Under the pieces are notes generated by a model that saw only the letters and a program-made list of their open reading frames with translations, searched no databases and was not told the origin of the DNA. Position numbers and translations under genes: made by a program. DNA of 17,210 nucleotides from Bacteroidales bacterium UBA714 (GTDB lineage Bacteria; Bacteroidota; Bacteroidia; Bacteroidales; UBA932): positions 1-17,210 of the forward strand of contig DBLW01000028.1 in the NCBI GenBank assembly GCA_002298075.1, written 5' to 3'. Shown in pieces: positions 1 to 7,460 of this stretch (the stretch's first letter is position 1; every line of letters begins with the position of its first letter).

Positions 1-205
1 TGTGTGACGGCAGCTGGTTGTCTGCACCGAACGGTACTATCTGATATCCTCCGACACCTTGGGGATATGCTTCTCCCATATTCCCGGAAAGGTTCAGGAA
101 TGTAGAGTCTATTGCGCTGCCGACATTGTTTGCCAAGATAAATACCCTGCCGTCAAGACAGTGAGCAGCGAATGAATGGTCCGAAACTTTCTTTATATCA
201 CTCAT
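1..205 (-). CDS. Probable phage portal protein, N-terminal fragment (runs off window)
   Basis: An open frame starts at the ATG at 205 (MSDIKKVSDHSF...) and stays open to base 1, giving about 68 residues. The stretch ending in VPFGADNQLPSH resembles the 'PWGxDNxLP' motif that I associate with the N-termini of portal proteins in Bacteroidetes phages. A portal would form the dodecameric ring at the capsid vertex through which TerL pumps DNA. The ATG overlaps the TGA of the 92-aa gene upstream (stop 202-204), which suggests translational coupling. Finding a portal next to TerL is normal, although two small cargo genes separate them here. The portal call rests on one short motif plus position. The rest of the protein, including the clip and crown regions, lies outside the window. 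Confidence 0.6.
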   Translation of the reverse strand, partial: MSDIKKVSDHSFAAHCLDGRVFILANNVGSAIDSTFLNLSGNMGEAYPQGVGGYQIVPFGADNQLPSH

Positions 206-474
206 TTCAATACTACTTTTTCTCCGTTGAAGGTCATCAGCAGCGGCTGATAGAACCTGCGCGGTTCCATGGTGTCAAGATCCAGGTAAGCCTCCACAAA
301 ATCCGCATCCCGGTGATGTTCTTTACATTCCCTTTTCCTCAGTCTCGCATGGTTGACCGCCACTATACCGTCACTTTTGCCCAATGATGAATTGTACGAC
401 ATGAAAGTGAAGCTGAAGCTTTTCCCTTCAGCCGTCAGTCTTCTCATCTCCTTTATAGCCTCGTACAAATCCAT
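202..474 (-). CDS. Conserved hypothetical phage protein, 90 aa
   Basis: This is a 90-residue protein if started at the ATG at 474 (MDLYEAIKEMRR...); an upstream in-frame TTG at 480 is less likely. It looks like a compact alpha/beta protein: an N-terminal amphipathic helix, a central strand region with a SDGIV segment, a basic patch (ARLRKRECK), and a C-terminal RRFYQPLLM segment followed by strands. It has no signal peptide or membrane segment. It lies downstream of a terminator (515-545) and overlaps the portal-like start by 4 bases, so it is probably cotranscribed with the portal. I do not recognise its function. It may assist head or neck assembly, but position is the only support. TACATTTG at 485-478 matches the Bacteroides -7 element but sits too close to the ATG for an ordinary leader. 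Confidence 0.6.
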   Translation of the reverse strand: MDLYEAIKEMRRLTAEGKSFSFTFMSYNSSLGKSDGIVAVNHARLRKRECKEHHRDADFVEAYLDLDTMEPRRFYQPLLMTFNGEKVVLK

Positions 475-514
475 ACGCAAATGTACTCCAACTGATTGCC
501 CCGATAAAGGACAC

Positions 515-545
515 GAAAACCGCCCTCCATTGTGTGAAGGGCGGT
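515..545 (-). terminator. Rho-independent terminator of the STAS-like cassette
   Basis: An 8-bp perfect stem, ACCGCCCT at 519-526 paired with AGGGCGGT at 538-545, has an 11-base loop. On the minus strand it is followed by TTTTC. It lies downstream of the STAS-like gene (stop at 621) and before the 92-aa/portal genes, closing off the small cassette. Confidence 0.8.
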
Positions 546-620
546 AGTTCTCACTTGATAAAAGGGGAGTGTATTGTGTGATATCTGTTTAAATACAGTT
601 TGTAGGGACGGCTTTTTGTC

Positions 621-914
621 TTATATGCAGCAGGAAATCCTCTCCAGCACGGAGGATATATATTTCTTGATCATATCACCCTGCACTTTTGTCATATTTG
701 AAAAAGATACTTTCCCTTTCATCCTGTCATATCCGTAGTCTTCAATGAATTTACCTATTGACATATTCAGGAACATGGATGGGATGGATGCGACATTTTT
801 GGCGTTCAGCATAACACCATCATCTATTTTTTGAACTAAAATGTCATACAATAGCGCACCAGCAGCAGGGTAAGTTCTGCCGTCCATCAAATCTTTAAGA
901 TATATCGTTATCAT
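621..914 (-). CDS. STAS-like domain protein (DUF4325 type), 97 aa
   Basis: The 97-residue protein fits the STAS-like DUF4325 pattern. A short N-terminal strand and a DLMDGRTYP segment are followed by a helix (AGALLYDILVQKI). Next comes a hydrophobic strand ending in the loop NVASIPSMFLNMSIG, where this family usually has a ser-ser-phe motif, and then a C-terminal helix with KVSFSNMTKVQGDMIKKYI. STAS folds usually act in protein-protein switching (anti-anti-sigma factors, transporters). For DUF4325 the role is unknown, and no nucleotide-binding motif is visible here. A strong ribosome binding site, GGAGGT, lies 6 bases before the ATG. The gene follows a 36-aa ORF by 11 bases, and both lie between a promoter/terminator pair and another terminator, so they look like an independent cargo unit inserted into the packaging operon. 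Confidence 0.75.
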   Translation of the reverse strand: MITIYLKDLMDGRTYPAAGALLYDILVQKIDDGVMLNAKNVASIPSMFLNMSIGKFIEDYGYDRMKGKVSFSNMTKVQGDMIKKYISSVLERISCCI

Positions 915-925
915 TGTTTTACCTC

Positions 926-1036
926 CTATAGTGTAAATTCTGCCATGTCTTCCTTGTCTGTGAAATTATACTCTGACAAAAGCGATACCATTGGCAGCCA
1001 TTCGTCAATATGTGTGGGCCTGTATGTATATTTCAT
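926..1036 (-). CDS. Small 36-aa peptide upstream of the STAS-like gene
   Basis: Reading the minus strand from the ATG at 1036 gives a 36-residue ORF beginning MKYTYRPTHIDEWLPM and ending DMAEFTL, with a TAG stop at 926-928. The peptide is acidic and aromatic and lacks a membrane segment. A good Bacteroides -7 element (TACCTTTG, 1063-1056) lies about 20 bases upstream of the ATG, so this would be the first gene of the transcript. The stop is 11 bases before the STAS-like start, and the RBS of that gene begins right at the stop. It could be a real regulator or partner peptide, or a leader ORF that couples translation into the STAS-like gene. I recognise no homologue. Confidence 0.5.
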   Translation of the reverse strand: MKYTYRPTHIDEWLPMVSLLSEYNFTDKEDMAEFTL

Positions 1037-1055
1037 ATTAAAGTACTATTGAGAA

Positions 1056-1063
1056 CAAAGGTA
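1056..1063 (-). promoter_or_regulatory. Candidate Bacteroides -7 promoter element
   Basis: TACCTTTG on the minus strand matches the Bacteroides consensus TAnnTTTG. It sits between the terminator after TerL and the 36-aa ORF start at 1036, which leaves a leader of roughly 15 bases. No -33 TTTG is seen at the usual 19-base spacing; the nearest TTTTTTG is only 11 bases upstream and belongs to the terminator U-tract. The call rests on the -7 match and position. Confidence 0.5.
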
Positions 1064-1075
1064 TAAAATATTATC

Positions 1076-1104
1076 AAAAAAGCCGATTCTTCTTCAGAAA
1101 CGGC
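1076..1104 (-). terminator. Rho-independent terminator after the large terminase gene
   Basis: On the minus strand GCCGTTTCT and AGAATCGGC (1104-1096 and 1090-1082) form a 9-bp stem with one T-T mismatch and a 5-base loop, followed by TTTTTTG. It lies about 170 bases downstream of the TerL stop at 1278. It appears to end the structural operon just before the promoter of the small STAS-like cassette. The bases from 1105 to 1277 hold no convincing gene. Confidence 0.8.
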
Positions 1105-1277
1105 CGATATTTTGAGGGCTGTCGGGAATATTTTTCTGATAAGTATCTGAATTTCCGTGTATTAGGCTTATTGCGCTGAAAAAATAATCTTCTGATGAGC
1201 CAAAAGACCCCGGGCCGCCCTCTTTTACATTTGCGATTGCAAATGATGGGAAAGGTGATATATGGCGGAGGAGACTG

Positions 1278-3053
1278 TCACTGTGTGATATCAAGATTGG
1301 CCGGCAGTGCAGTGGAACGCCGTTTCAGCAGGTCGCGCCACTCCTTTGTCATAAGCATGTACTTGAACGAATCGGAAGGGTTGGTTGACTCCAATGGGAG
1401 TCTCGATATCGGCAGCCTTTCGGACGATTTGTCCTTATATGTGATTCCGTCCTTCACTTTTGTCCTGGCATTCTCAAGCGAGAGCTTCAGTGGCTTGCAC
1501 GCAAACGCATCGATGAGCAGCATTGGCAGACGGTGGTCAGCATCGCCCATAAACTTCATCATGAAGTCATATTCTTCAGCCTGGCCTATGTTTCCCTGTC
1601 CGACAGACATCAGATGTATGTGCCATCCTGTCGGCCGGCCGTTCTCATCCTTCTCGATGGCGGCCTTCAGGTCGGAGATGTTGTCTTTCCTGATTTTCTT
1701 GTAGGCGTTGCCGCTCCTGTCGAAATAAAGATTCACTACTTTGTTGTTCATAGGTCCGAAATACTGTCTGAACTTACGGCCCAGTTCCGGTATATGCTCC
1801 GGAGCCAATGTGTATATGAACTTGAGCACACGCAGCACATCGCGCCCGCGTCCGGACTGCAGCTGAGAAACGCACATCGAACACATGTTGCCGAAGTCTA
1901 CACCGAGTCTCAGCGGGCGGTTTCTGTCAATGTACTTCAGAACCCTACAGTCTTCAGCACCTGTCATTGAGATCTTGTCATATTCCTCCTCATTGATCCC
2001 ATCCCAGTAGAAATGTACCTGTGACAGTGCAGCGTAGAAACGGTCACCGCTCTTGAGTGTCGGCCTCATCGAGAGGATGGCCGTGTTCAGGTCCGGCAGC
2101 TGCCCGTCTATCGCATCTGAGAACCATTCTGCTGTGAGGATGTCTGCGTTGACATACGATGATGCCCGGATGTAGAATGTGGCAGCATCAGGGCGTTTCC
2201 TGAGTGCTGTCCACCTTGACCTCCATAGATTGGCTGTCCGAAGCTTTGCCCGGCAGTCGTCCAGGTCCTTAATTGATTTTGTGCGGAGCCATTTGTCTTT
2301 GGCGGCCACATACTCATGCAGCGCCTCGTTTGCCACAAGTCCGGTCTTTATTACCATCAGTATTGACGGCACATCCATGTTCTTTGCCTGTTTCTGCAGC
2401 CAGGCATATTCGCCTACATGTGACGGATCGGCCACATCGGAGGTGAACATCACACCACGATAGAAGACGCTGCCTGAATATTGGAGGTTATATCCCCGGA
2501 CTGCCTTCAGCAGGTTTGCAATCTTCTCTTCCTTGAAATATTTTGCCTCATCTCCGAACGCAAACACGTATGACGCTCCGGCAAGAGTTGACGGGCGGTC
2601 CAGACTGCCGAAGCGGATATTGAGCCCGGTGAAGAAAATGATGGTCCTCTTGTAGGATACCAGCCGGTTGAATGGTCTCCAGAAGTGTGGCTTCAGCCAG
2701 GCCGGAAGATTCTCTTTCTCGGCTTCCGAAAATTCAGGAGGTTCCTTCTCAATGACATAATGCTCCCCCTCCTTGAACCCTTTTCTTTCGAGACCTTCCA
2801 GAACCGACGGCAGCACATTGGCTGTAAGGTTGCTGAAGGTGTCCGCCACCCATACACACGGAGCACCGGGCATGTCATAGATCAGGTCAAGCAGCCGTTC
2901 CACCTGGATGTCGGTGGTCTTTGCCGAGCCTCGGCCGAACTCGCAATATGTCTTGCGTGCCCCGACCAGGGCTACCAGCTGTGCAAACTTGTTTTGGTAC
3001 TGCACTGAAGCTGCTTCCGTGCGGTCAGGATTAACTTTCTTCCTGTGAGACAT
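1278..3053 (-). CDS. terL: Terminase large subunit (TerL), ATPase plus nuclease
   Basis: The 591-aa protein is the DNA-packaging motor, which hydrolyses ATP to pump DNA into the prohead through the portal and cuts the concatemer. The ATPase domain has a Walker A-type loop GRGSAKTT at residues 40-47. A Walker B VFAFGDEA follows at about 163-170, with a carboxylate pair like other TerL proteins, and a coupling-like MFTSDVADPS at about 202-211. The RNase H-like nuclease domain starts at LGVDFG (D386), continues with LYFDRSG (D445), and is likely completed by D561 in PSDSFKY. These are the three expected metal-binding acidic residues, so both activities look intact. The length is normal for the family. 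The start overlaps the TerS gene by 23 bases, as expected for coupled translation. Its own downstream terminator at 1076-1104 is less usual. Confidence 0.93.
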   Translation of the reverse strand: MSHRKKVNPDRTEAASVQYQNKFAQLVALVGARKTYCEFGRGSAKTTDIQVERLLDLIYDMPGAPCVWVADTFSNLTANVLPSVLEGLERKGFKEGEHYVIEKEPPEFSEAEKENLPAWLKPHFWRPFNRLVSYKRTIIFFTGLNIRFGSLDRPSTLAGASYVFAFGDEAKYFKEEKIANLLKAVRGYNLQYSGSVFYRGVMFTSDVADPSHVGEYAWLQKQAKNMDVPSILMVIKTGLVANEALHEYVAAKDKWLRTKSIKDLDDCRAKLRTANLWRSRWTALRKRPDAATFYIRASSYVNADILTAEWFSDAIDGQLPDLNTAILSMRPTLKSGDRFYAALSQVHFYWDGINEEEYDKISMTGAEDCRVLKYIDRNRPLRLGVDFGNMCSMCVSQLQSGRGRDVLRVLKFIYTLAPEHIPELGRKFRQYFGPMNNKVVNLYFDRSGNAYKKIRKDNISDLKAAIEKDENGRPTGWHIHLMSVGQGNIGQAEEYDFMMKFMGDADHRLPMLLIDAFACKPLKLSLENARTKVKDGITYKDKSSERLPISRLPLESTNPSDSFKYMLMTKEWRDLLKRRSTALPANLDITQ

Positions 3054-3978
3054 TTTCCAATATCTTTACTATATCCATATCTTCAATCGAAGCCTCCATC
3101 CTCAAGCGTTCCTTTTCCATGACCGGCACGTCTACCAGGGCATCTATCTGGCCTGCCAGTTCATCACGGTTGGCGGCTGGCAACCCTATGACTTCCGGAC
3201 TGATGGAGAGCAGCCGGTACTGTTTCTGATACTGTGTATCCGGCAGTATGACAGGGTCCTCCTTGTCCAGATTGAGCACTTTTGATTTCTGCGTGAGGAT
3301 GTTGGATGCAATCTCATAGTCCTTGGCCGTCTTGGCGGCATCAAGCGCAAGATGATAGAGGGCGTCATACTGGTCAGCTGCTTTCTCCCGGAGTGCAGCC
3401 TTGGAGACATTCCTGTTACAGTAGAATATTTCTACCGCTTCAGAATATATTCCTGCAGCACGTTCGTATGTGAAGTCGAACGGAGATGATGTGAGAAACT
3501 TGATTGTCTTCCTTTTCCCGAATCTTCCGTCAAGTGAGTAGACCATTGTGAGAAGGTCAATGTAGATTGCTTCATTCTCTGTCAGCTTTCCTCTGCTTCC
3601 CGAAGATATGTATTCAGATATGCGGTTGAAGGCGTCCATGTCGGCAGTGCCGCCGAACAGGTCAAGCTTTGACATGCTAAAGGATTTGTCCCGTGTCAGC
3701 TGCTGGAACTTTGTCACCGAATCGATGTCACCATTCTGGGCATTCCTGAAGATTTCCAGCTCTAACTTAGCCCGTTCCTGGAGTCCGCCTTGTCTGACGC
3801 ATCGCGAAACGACAGAAGCTGGATTGAGCCACTGCAGATGAAACCAGTCAGGATCGAAGTTGAAATATCCGCAGATATCCTGCTCAGACCAGTTAAGCGC
3901 CCCAAGTTTGCGCAAGGTATCTAAGTCCTTCTCTGAAAGACCTGCGGTGTTTATATCTACTATATCAATCTTTCCCAT
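3031..3978 (-). CDS. terS: Probable terminase small subunit (TerS)
   Basis: The 315-aa protein lies directly upstream of TerL and overlaps it by 23 bases. The N-terminal 15-50 region (LSEKDLDTLRKLGALNWSEQ...) reads as a helix-turn-helix with an ICGYF segment, as in small terminases that recognise the packaging site. It is followed by QERAKLELEIFRNAQNGD (about 67-84), a helical pattern typical of TerS oligomerisation regions. The remaining 200 residues are mostly helical, with no catalytic motif that I can see. That is long for TerS, which is usually 150-200 aa, so an extra C-terminal domain is present, perhaps contacting TerL. The start overlaps the preceding gene by 14 bases. The assignment rests on position plus the N-terminal pattern. 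Confidence 0.72.
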   Translation of the reverse strand: MGKIDIVDINTAGLSEKDLDTLRKLGALNWSEQDICGYFNFDPDWFHLQWLNPASVVSRCVRQGGLQERAKLELEIFRNAQNGDIDSVTKFQQLTRDKSFSMSKLDLFGGTADMDAFNRISEYISSGSRGKLTENEAIYIDLLTMVYSLDGRFGKRKTIKFLTSSPFDFTYERAAGIYSEAVEIFYCNRNVSKAALREKAADQYDALYHLALDAAKTAKDYEIASNILTQKSKVLNLDKEDPVILPDTQYQKQYRLLSISPEVIGLPAANRDELAGQIDALVDVPVMEKERLRMEASIEDMDIVKILENVSQEES

Positions 3979-4624
3979 ATTCTTCTATCAGTCTGGTTAC
4001 TTCTGCCAGTTCCATCTCTTTTGCCTTCAGCCGTGCCTCCCTTTCGTCAAGCAGATGCGGTTTGTTGCCTTTGCCGATTTCGCTGCGGATTCTCCATATG
4101 GCACCCTGTAGATTTTTCTGTTTCTTCAGAAGTGCCACAATTGACATTTTCCTTAATGAGGATATCCTTTTCAACGATGCGAAAATAGGATGTTTTCCAA
4201 GGCAGGAATGATGTTCTTTGTAATAAGTAAATTCGGAGAGGATTTTCCGATTTTGCCTATAATTTTCTATAACTTTTTTTGCTGTGAAAAAACACTCGTC
4301 AAGAGTTTCGCAAGCGAATAGCTCTTCATGTCCGGCCACATAGTTGTGATATGCGGTTATCTTGTCGGCTGCGAGGATTTTCAGCTCCGGTGGACAGTTC
4401 GGCTCTTTTAGGAATGGCCATTCGTTCCGGAACTGATTGGTCCAGAACTGTGCAGGTGCGCTGTCGGAAAACTTGGACAGGGCTTTACACAGAAGTTTCC
4501 GGTACCGTTCCGGATTGAGCCGGACCAATGTCTCCAGATGCCTGTTAGGTGCATATATATTCAAAAGCCGGAGTCCTTCCTGAACCCCGGCTCCTGATTG
4601 TAGCCATTTGCCTACGTCATTCAT
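3965..4624 (-). CDS. Hypothetical phage structural/packaging-region protein, 219 aa
   Basis: The ATG at 4624 (MNDVGKWLQSGAGVQEG...) is the best start, because it overlaps the previous stop as ATGAATGA. A longer frame back to 4684 would run through the upstream gene and has an unlikely arginine/cysteine-rich beginning. The N-terminal half has a segment with asparagine and arginine (LLNIYAPNRHLETLVRLNP) and a helical region. The C-terminal 70 residues (about SLRKMSIVALLKKQKNLQG onwards) are strongly charged and predicted to form a coiled coil ending in EMELAEVTRLIEEYGKD. It sits between the 235-aa unknown and TerS and is cotranscribed with both. I do not recognise the family. A head-assembly or packaging-accessory role is an inference from position only. 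Confidence 0.7.
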   Translation of the reverse strand: MNDVGKWLQSGAGVQEGLRLLNIYAPNRHLETLVRLNPERYRKLLCKALSKFSDSAPAQFWTNQFRNEWPFLKEPNCPPELKILAADKITAYHNYVAGHEELFACETLDECFFTAKKVIENYRQNRKILSEFTYYKEHHSCLGKHPIFASLKRISSLRKMSIVALLKKQKNLQGAIWRIRSEIGKGNKPHLLDEREARLKAKEMELAEVTRLIEEYGKD

Positions 4625-5324
4625 CAAACAGAGTCTGAAGCAGGAGCGGCGTGATGGCGTCAAGCCCGGCGGTATTTGCCACAATGTACTTTTTCCTGAT
4701 CAGGGCTTCCATCACGACATGCTCGCATGGATTCCCCCTGAGTACCGGTGTGACAAAATTACCCTCCTTGAATGCAGCTTCTACGGCGCGTCCACGCGAT
4801 GTGATATACTTTTTCATGAGCATTTCCGGATCCTCCGTCTTTTCCTCTCCGAGCTGGATGGCCATAACCTCCTTGTCAATCAGGACAGGCAGCCTGTTGT
4901 TGTAGTGCAGCCCTCCTTTTGCATCCTTGAACACTATAGGCATCTGAAGTTCCCCGAAGCTTACCGGTGCGCATGGAATAGCCACTGCCGGGACGAAAAC
5001 GAATTTTTCCGCGACACTTTCATCAATTATGAGGTCCGCCAGGATTTCCTGTATTGGCAAGTCTTCTTCGACAGAGACAATTTTCTTGTCCACCACAGGG
5101 AGCATCTTGTCCCAGATTTTTCGCACAAGCTCTTCTTTGCCTGGATAGGAGCAGATTACAAGAATTGTTTTCTGTTCACTTTCTACAGGTTTGGTGTCAA
5201 CGACCTCTGATGCTGCCATTGTCTTGACAATAGCGTCCTGCGCCTCTTCGGAAAAGTCGTTATCTACAGCAGTCTCCTGGACTGCTGTAGGTTCATCAAG
5301 TTTTTTCTTTATCTTTTTGCCCAT
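4617..5324 (-). CDS. Hypothetical protein in head operon, possible degenerate glycosyltransferase-like fold
   Basis: The 235-aa protein has a lysine-rich, low-complexity N-terminus of about 50 residues, likely disordered. A compact alpha/beta domain follows, starting with the strand KTILVICSYPG. Other recognisable pieces are EKFVFVPAVAIPCAPVSFGE, a segment LHYNNRLPVLIDKE, and a helical C-terminus. The spacing of these pieces recalls GT-A/Stealth-type sugar transferases, where a 'FVxxxDDxxxxxPV' strand is followed by a conserved 'P(V/I)xIxKE' segment. Here the metal-binding DxD position reads PAVAI and has no acidic residues, so if related it would be catalytically dead. The gene is separated by 2 bases from the upstream gene. 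Its function is unknown; the resemblance is weak and from memory. Confidence 0.7.
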   Translation of the reverse strand: MGKKIKKKLDEPTAVQETAVDNDFSEEAQDAIVKTMAASEVVDTKPVESEQKTILVICSYPGKEELVRKIWDKMLPVVDKKIVSVEEDLPIQEILADLIIDESVAEKFVFVPAVAIPCAPVSFGELQMPIVFKDAKGGLHYNNRLPVLIDKEVMAIQLGEEKTEDPEMLMKKYITSRGRAVEAAFKEGNFVTPVLRGNPCEHVVMEALIRKKYIVANTAGLDAITPLLLQTLFDE

Positions 5325-5326
5325 GG

Positions 5327-5884
5327 TTATGCTCCTTCTGCAACGTCAGCTGCAGGATCTGCAATGTCCGGAATTGCACCGGCGTATGTCCCGTGAAGGA
5401 ACGAAGAGTTGAGTTCCTGCTTGAATGTCAAAGTCCTTTTGATGGATTCATTGTTGTTGGTTGTCTCCACTGAGAGAAACAGAGGGTTGCACTTGCTTCC
5501 GGTAGCATTCATTTTGCCGGTGGCGCTACCGTCGCATACCTTTGTGAGGATTATGACACCTTTGTTCATGAATGCTTCGACGCATCCCCTGATATCGTCG
5601 GAGTCGCCAGGGTGTGAGAATGCAACTCCCAATTTGCATCCGCGGGCATCAGGATCGCCGCTATACTCTTCGGTGAAACTGATGGAATTTGGGGTTCCAT
5701 ATATGGCTATGGCTTTTGCCCCTTCCTTCAGTTCGTAGTCTCCGACCATCTTCGGATCTCCGACTGCTCTGGATGGCTCTTTGACAATGTCATCGACATC
5801 TATGACAATGATGTTCGGATCTTTAGGGATGGGGCATGCCGCCCCATCCCCGTTCTTTGGAATACTTACTTTTTTGTATGCCAT
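5327..5884 (-). CDS. Small structural protein candidate downstream of the capsid gene
   Basis: The 185-aa protein begins MAYKKVSIPKNGDG and contains a D-rich, beta-rich sequence with many glycines, such as EYSGDPDARGCKLGV and VCDGSATGKMNATGSKC. It has no catalytic motif, signal peptide or membrane segment. Its location 21 bases after the major capsid gene and its beta-rich composition suit a head decoration or tail-tube protein. Four cysteines are present, which is more than usual for such a size. The C-terminus is acidic and alanine-rich (DIADPAADVAEGA). I cannot name a family, and the structural role is inferred from its neighbours. Confidence 0.75.
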   Translation of the reverse strand: MAYKKVSIPKNGDGAACPIPKDPNIIVIDVDDIVKEPSRAVGDPKMVGDYELKEGAKAIAIYGTPNSISFTEEYSGDPDARGCKLGVAFSHPGDSDDIRGCVEAFMNKGVIILTKVCDGSATGKMNATGSKCNPLFLSVETTNNNESIKRTLTFKQELNSSFLHGTYAGAIPDIADPAADVAEGA

Positions 5885-5905
5885 AATAAAACAGTTTATT
5901 GATTG

Positions 5906-7444
5906 CTAAGCACTTTCTTCTGATTCGTCTTCTGTTTGCCCGGTAGATGCACCACCGTTTGTCCAGGCGTCCCCAAGTTTGGTCGGATCTGATGCTATGC
6001 TGTCAGACGGAATATACCCGCCAGGAACAGCTGCATATACAGCTTCTTCCACTTTGAAACCGGTGGAGAGTGAATACTCGCCAATGACATGTATGTCATA
6101 GTCGTATTCTTTGATCTTCTGGACGCAGTTGGATGCATTTGCCATGTCCACAAGCTCAACGAAGTTCGACTTCGGAGTCGCAAAGATAATCGGTGAGTTG
6201 TACATTGATGCAAGGGGGATGAGCGTGAACTTGGTGAAGCGGATCTGTCCGTTGATCATCTCACCGGTATATTTCCCGTTGACAGCAAAATCAGCCCTCT
6301 GATATGCTTTGAGAAGCTCAGGCGCACAATGGATTTCCATCTTGCCTGCAAAAAGTGAAGAGATTGAATCCACGAAACCATTGACATAGTCAAGCAGTTC
6401 CTTTTCTGTCAGTTTGTATGGATCTTTTGCTGCCTTGTAGAAGTTCATCTTACACTTAGGATCTGACTTTCCTTCCACAAGTATAGTTTCATATCCGTCC
6501 ATGGAATTCTTAGCAGCAGGTGCCGCATCACCATCGTTCTTGACACCGGCATCCACGAACTTACCTTTACCGAGCATGGAGACTGTGATGTCTTCAAGAA
6601 GTTTCGGCAGGATATGCTCATTGATGATGTAGTGGGTAATCGGCATTTCTGCCAAAGTCTTACCCTGCTCGTACATGTAGAGCAGCCATGACGGGATGAT
6701 GTCGGCCGGCTTGATGGACACATTTATCTTGTGCCTCCTGTAAGGAATCCTGCGAGGTGTGAACTTGGCTGTGCCTTTTGGTGTCCAAGCTGCTGTGAAC
6801 TGCTGTGAAACCTCCGTCATGATAGCCTGAGATGCGATGTAGTCTGTGTTGGACTGCACTCTGGTCATGTGCTTGGCATCGTCGAAACCGGCATAGAGCC
6901 TTTTTGTGAGCAGTTCAAGACGCATCTTAGGCGGCATTGCCATCTGAAACTCTGAATTGAGGTCTGTCACGTCAATTGAACCGGCGGATGATTCCATCTG
7001 CATGAAGGCAAGAGGGTTGTCTCCAGCCAAAACCTGAGCTGCAAGTTTGTTGTGCTTGGAGGCCAGGTCAAGCTTGATGGCTGGTTTGAGGCTTCCGGCA
7101 GCGGATGCTCCGGGAGCCGGCTCCGGTTCCTCTATGAGCTTTGCAATCTCTCTCTGAAGTTTTGTGATGAGAGTGTTCTTGTCTGCCAGTTCTTTCTTGA
7201 GAGCACTTGTGTGAAAATTCACAGCTTCATCGAAGAGATCCTGTGCCTTTTCCTGCTGACCATCTTCGAAAGTACAGTTCTCCAGCTTGATCAGGAAGCC
7301 CTCTCCATAATTGGTCCTGATAAGATCTTTCTCTTCCTGTGAGAGTTCGACCTTACCGTCCTTTACAGCCAGGTCGGTCTTGCCGAGAAGATGGGCGACC
7401 AATTTGCCCATCTTGCTGTTTGAAAGAAATTTCTTTACTTCCAT
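5906..7444 (-). CDS. Major capsid protein with N-terminal scaffold-like region
   Basis: The 512-aa protein follows the S49 protease gene by 16 bases, the classic partner arrangement. Residues 1-115 look like a built-in scaffolding or delta domain. That region is acidic and helical, with a coiled-coil stretch at about 75-108 (ALKKELADKNTLITKLQREI), then a proline/alanine/glycine linker (PEPAPGASAAGS). The protease could cut there during maturation. The rest, from about residue 125 to 480, is the putative HK97-fold shell domain, with the mixed strands and long helix expected and IPSWLLYMYEQGK, GKMEIHCAP and IHVIGEYSLSTGF as landmarks. The last 25 residues are acidic and rich in serine and glycine. 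The function follows from size, gene order and the scaffold pattern; no single residue motif proves it. Confidence 0.85.
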   Translation of the reverse strand: MEVKKFLSNSKMGKLVAHLLGKTDLAVKDGKVELSQEEKDLIRTNYGEGFLIKLENCTFEDGQQEKAQDLFDEAVNFHTSALKKELADKNTLITKLQREIAKLIEEPEPAPGASAAGSLKPAIKLDLASKHNKLAAQVLAGDNPLAFMQMESSAGSIDVTDLNSEFQMAMPPKMRLELLTKRLYAGFDDAKHMTRVQSNTDYIASQAIMTEVSQQFTAAWTPKGTAKFTPRRIPYRRHKINVSIKPADIIPSWLLYMYEQGKTLAEMPITHYIINEHILPKLLEDITVSMLGKGKFVDAGVKNDGDAAPAAKNSMDGYETILVEGKSDPKCKMNFYKAAKDPYKLTEKELLDYVNGFVDSISSLFAGKMEIHCAPELLKAYQRADFAVNGKYTGEMINGQIRFTKFTLIPLASMYNSPIIFATPKSNFVELVDMANASNCVQKIKEYDYDIHVIGEYSLSTGFKVEEAVYAAVPGGYIPSDSIASDPTKLGDAWTNGGASTGQTEDESEESA

Positions 7445-7460
7445 GTAAAACGATTTTATG

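Noticed and set aside
1094..1294. 66-aa minus-strand frame after TerL
   Set aside because: It starts only at a TTG inside the TerL end, no RBS is evident, and its stop lies inside the terminator stem. The composition (serine, proline, glycine) is unlike neighbouring genes.
1195..1704. 169-aa plus-strand frame
   Set aside because: It is antisense to TerL, including the nuclease domain, and has no independent evidence.
4608..5210. 200-aa plus-strand frame
   Set aside because: It is antisense to the 235-aa head-operon gene, rich in histidine, phenylalanine and cysteine, with no RBS and no neighbour in the same direction.
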